64,000 nt of DNA, taken from the NCBI RefSeq assembly GCF_023169945.1, contig NZ_AP025591.1, positions 3,778,481-3,842,480 on the forward strand, given 5' to 3'. The DNA comes from Anaeromyxobacter oryzae (lineage in GTDB: Bacteria > Myxococcota > Myxococcia > Myxococcales > Anaeromyxobacteraceae). The notes beneath the pieces were generated by a model that did not search any database, was not told where the DNA came from, and worked only from the letters and a program-made list of their open reading frames with translations. Positions 63,657-64,000 of this stretch are shown here, piece after piece. The translations under genes were made by a program, and so were the position numbers. The stretch's first letter is position 1; the number at the start of each line of letters is the position of its first letter.

Positions 63657-63674
63657 GGAGTCGAAGGGCCGCCG

Positions 63675-64000
63675 TCATCGGATGTCCTCGGCGGTGACGG
63701 AGAGCACCTCGGCCGCGGTGGTGATCCCGCGCGCGACCTTGTAGGCGCCGTGCTCCATGAGCGTGACCATCCCGCGCTCGACGGCGGCGCGCTTGATGGT
63801 CGTCGCGTCGACGGACTTGAGGATGAGCGGGCGGACGTCGTCGTCGACGAGCATGAGCTCGTAGATGCCGGTTCGGCCCTGGTAGCCGTTCCCGCCGCAG
63901 GACGGGCACCCCACCGCCTTGTAGATGTGGCTGGGGTTTCCGGCCTTCTTCAGGATCGCGTCGGTGAGCCCGATGGTCTCGCGCTCCTCCTTCGTCGGGA
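63675..64000 (-). CDS. gspE: Type II secretion ATPase GspE, C-terminal part
   Basis: The final 108 residues; the gene runs off the right edge. It shows the second CxxC of the zinc motif (VGCPSCGGNGYQGR), then TGIYELMLVDDDVRPLI and the GTTAAEVLSVT-type end (here GITTAAEVLSVTAED), all typical of GspE. Walker motifs lie outside the window. It drives pseudopilus assembly. Separated from gspF by 62 nt with a REP-like palindrome. Confidence 0.92.
   Translation of the reverse strand, partial: PTKEERETIGLTDAILKKAGNPSHIYKAVGCPSCGGNGYQGRTGIYELMLVDDDVRPLILKSVDATTIKRAAVERGMVTLMEHGAYKVARGITTAAEVLSVTAEDIR

Overview
This window reads as chromosomal DNA of a myxobacterium, most likely Anaeromyxobacter or a close relative. 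It is very GC-rich, with codons ending mostly in G or C and frequent GTG/TTG starts. Its gene order matches, as I recall it, the Myxococcus xanthus type IV pilus (T4P) region from the pilA-side genes through pilQ to efp, accBC and sgmX. Identifications rest on reading translated sequence and on remembered family knowledge; no database search was run.

Layout. (1) 1-14.7 kb, plus strand: T4P assembly cluster with a protein tail, an ABC-2 permease and ATPase (PilH-type), a YfhO-like membrane protein, prepilin peptidase PilD, a PilS2/PilR2-like two-component pair, a small XRE regulator, pilMNOPQ and a Cys-rich lipoprotein. (2) 14.8-28.9 kb, plus: a roadblock protein at the position of MglC, efp, accB-accC, a TPR protein at the position of SgmX (polar T4P activator), an ExeA-like ATPase and a TamB/TamA-type pair. 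(3) 28.9-29.1 kb: a 180-bp imperfect inverted repeat built from CCCGTG-type hexamers. (4) 29.1-36.5 kb, minus: tolQ-tolR-tolA-tolB, then ppx/gppA, a methyltransferase, an MtnX-like phosphatase and an FAD oxidase. (5) 36.9-45.1 kb, plus: a Cys-rich lipoprotein, murI, a small conserved protein, ftsE-ftsX-envC-like, ctpA and a processive family 2 glycosyltransferase. (6) 45.2-51.7 kb, minus: GNAT, HAD phosphatase, ftsY and smc. A textbook terminator after smc carries the apparent ftsY -10 element in its loop. (7) 51.9-55.4 kb, plus: a chemoreceptor and an alpha/beta hydrolase. (8) 55.4-64.0 kb, minus: type II secretion genes gspE(partial)-F-G-H-I-J-K-L-M-N.

How the genes fit together. The first 28 kb joins the pilus machine to its polarity inputs (MglC, SgmX) and to outer-membrane protein assembly. 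PilD should process both the T4P pilins and the T2SS pseudopilins at the far end. The central block concerns the envelope and division (Tol, FtsEX/EnvC, MurI, CtpA) plus chromosome and membrane housekeeping (SMC, FtsY). No tRNA, rRNA, CRISPR array, prophage or insertion sequence was recognised, and the window looks like core chromosome. The most interesting non-coding signals are the large inverted repeat at 28931-29110, the promoter-in-terminator at 47970-48020, the 20-bp perfect palindrome in the pilM leader, and three TAnAnT hexamers placed exactly 7 nt before start codons, which suggests leaderless transcripts.
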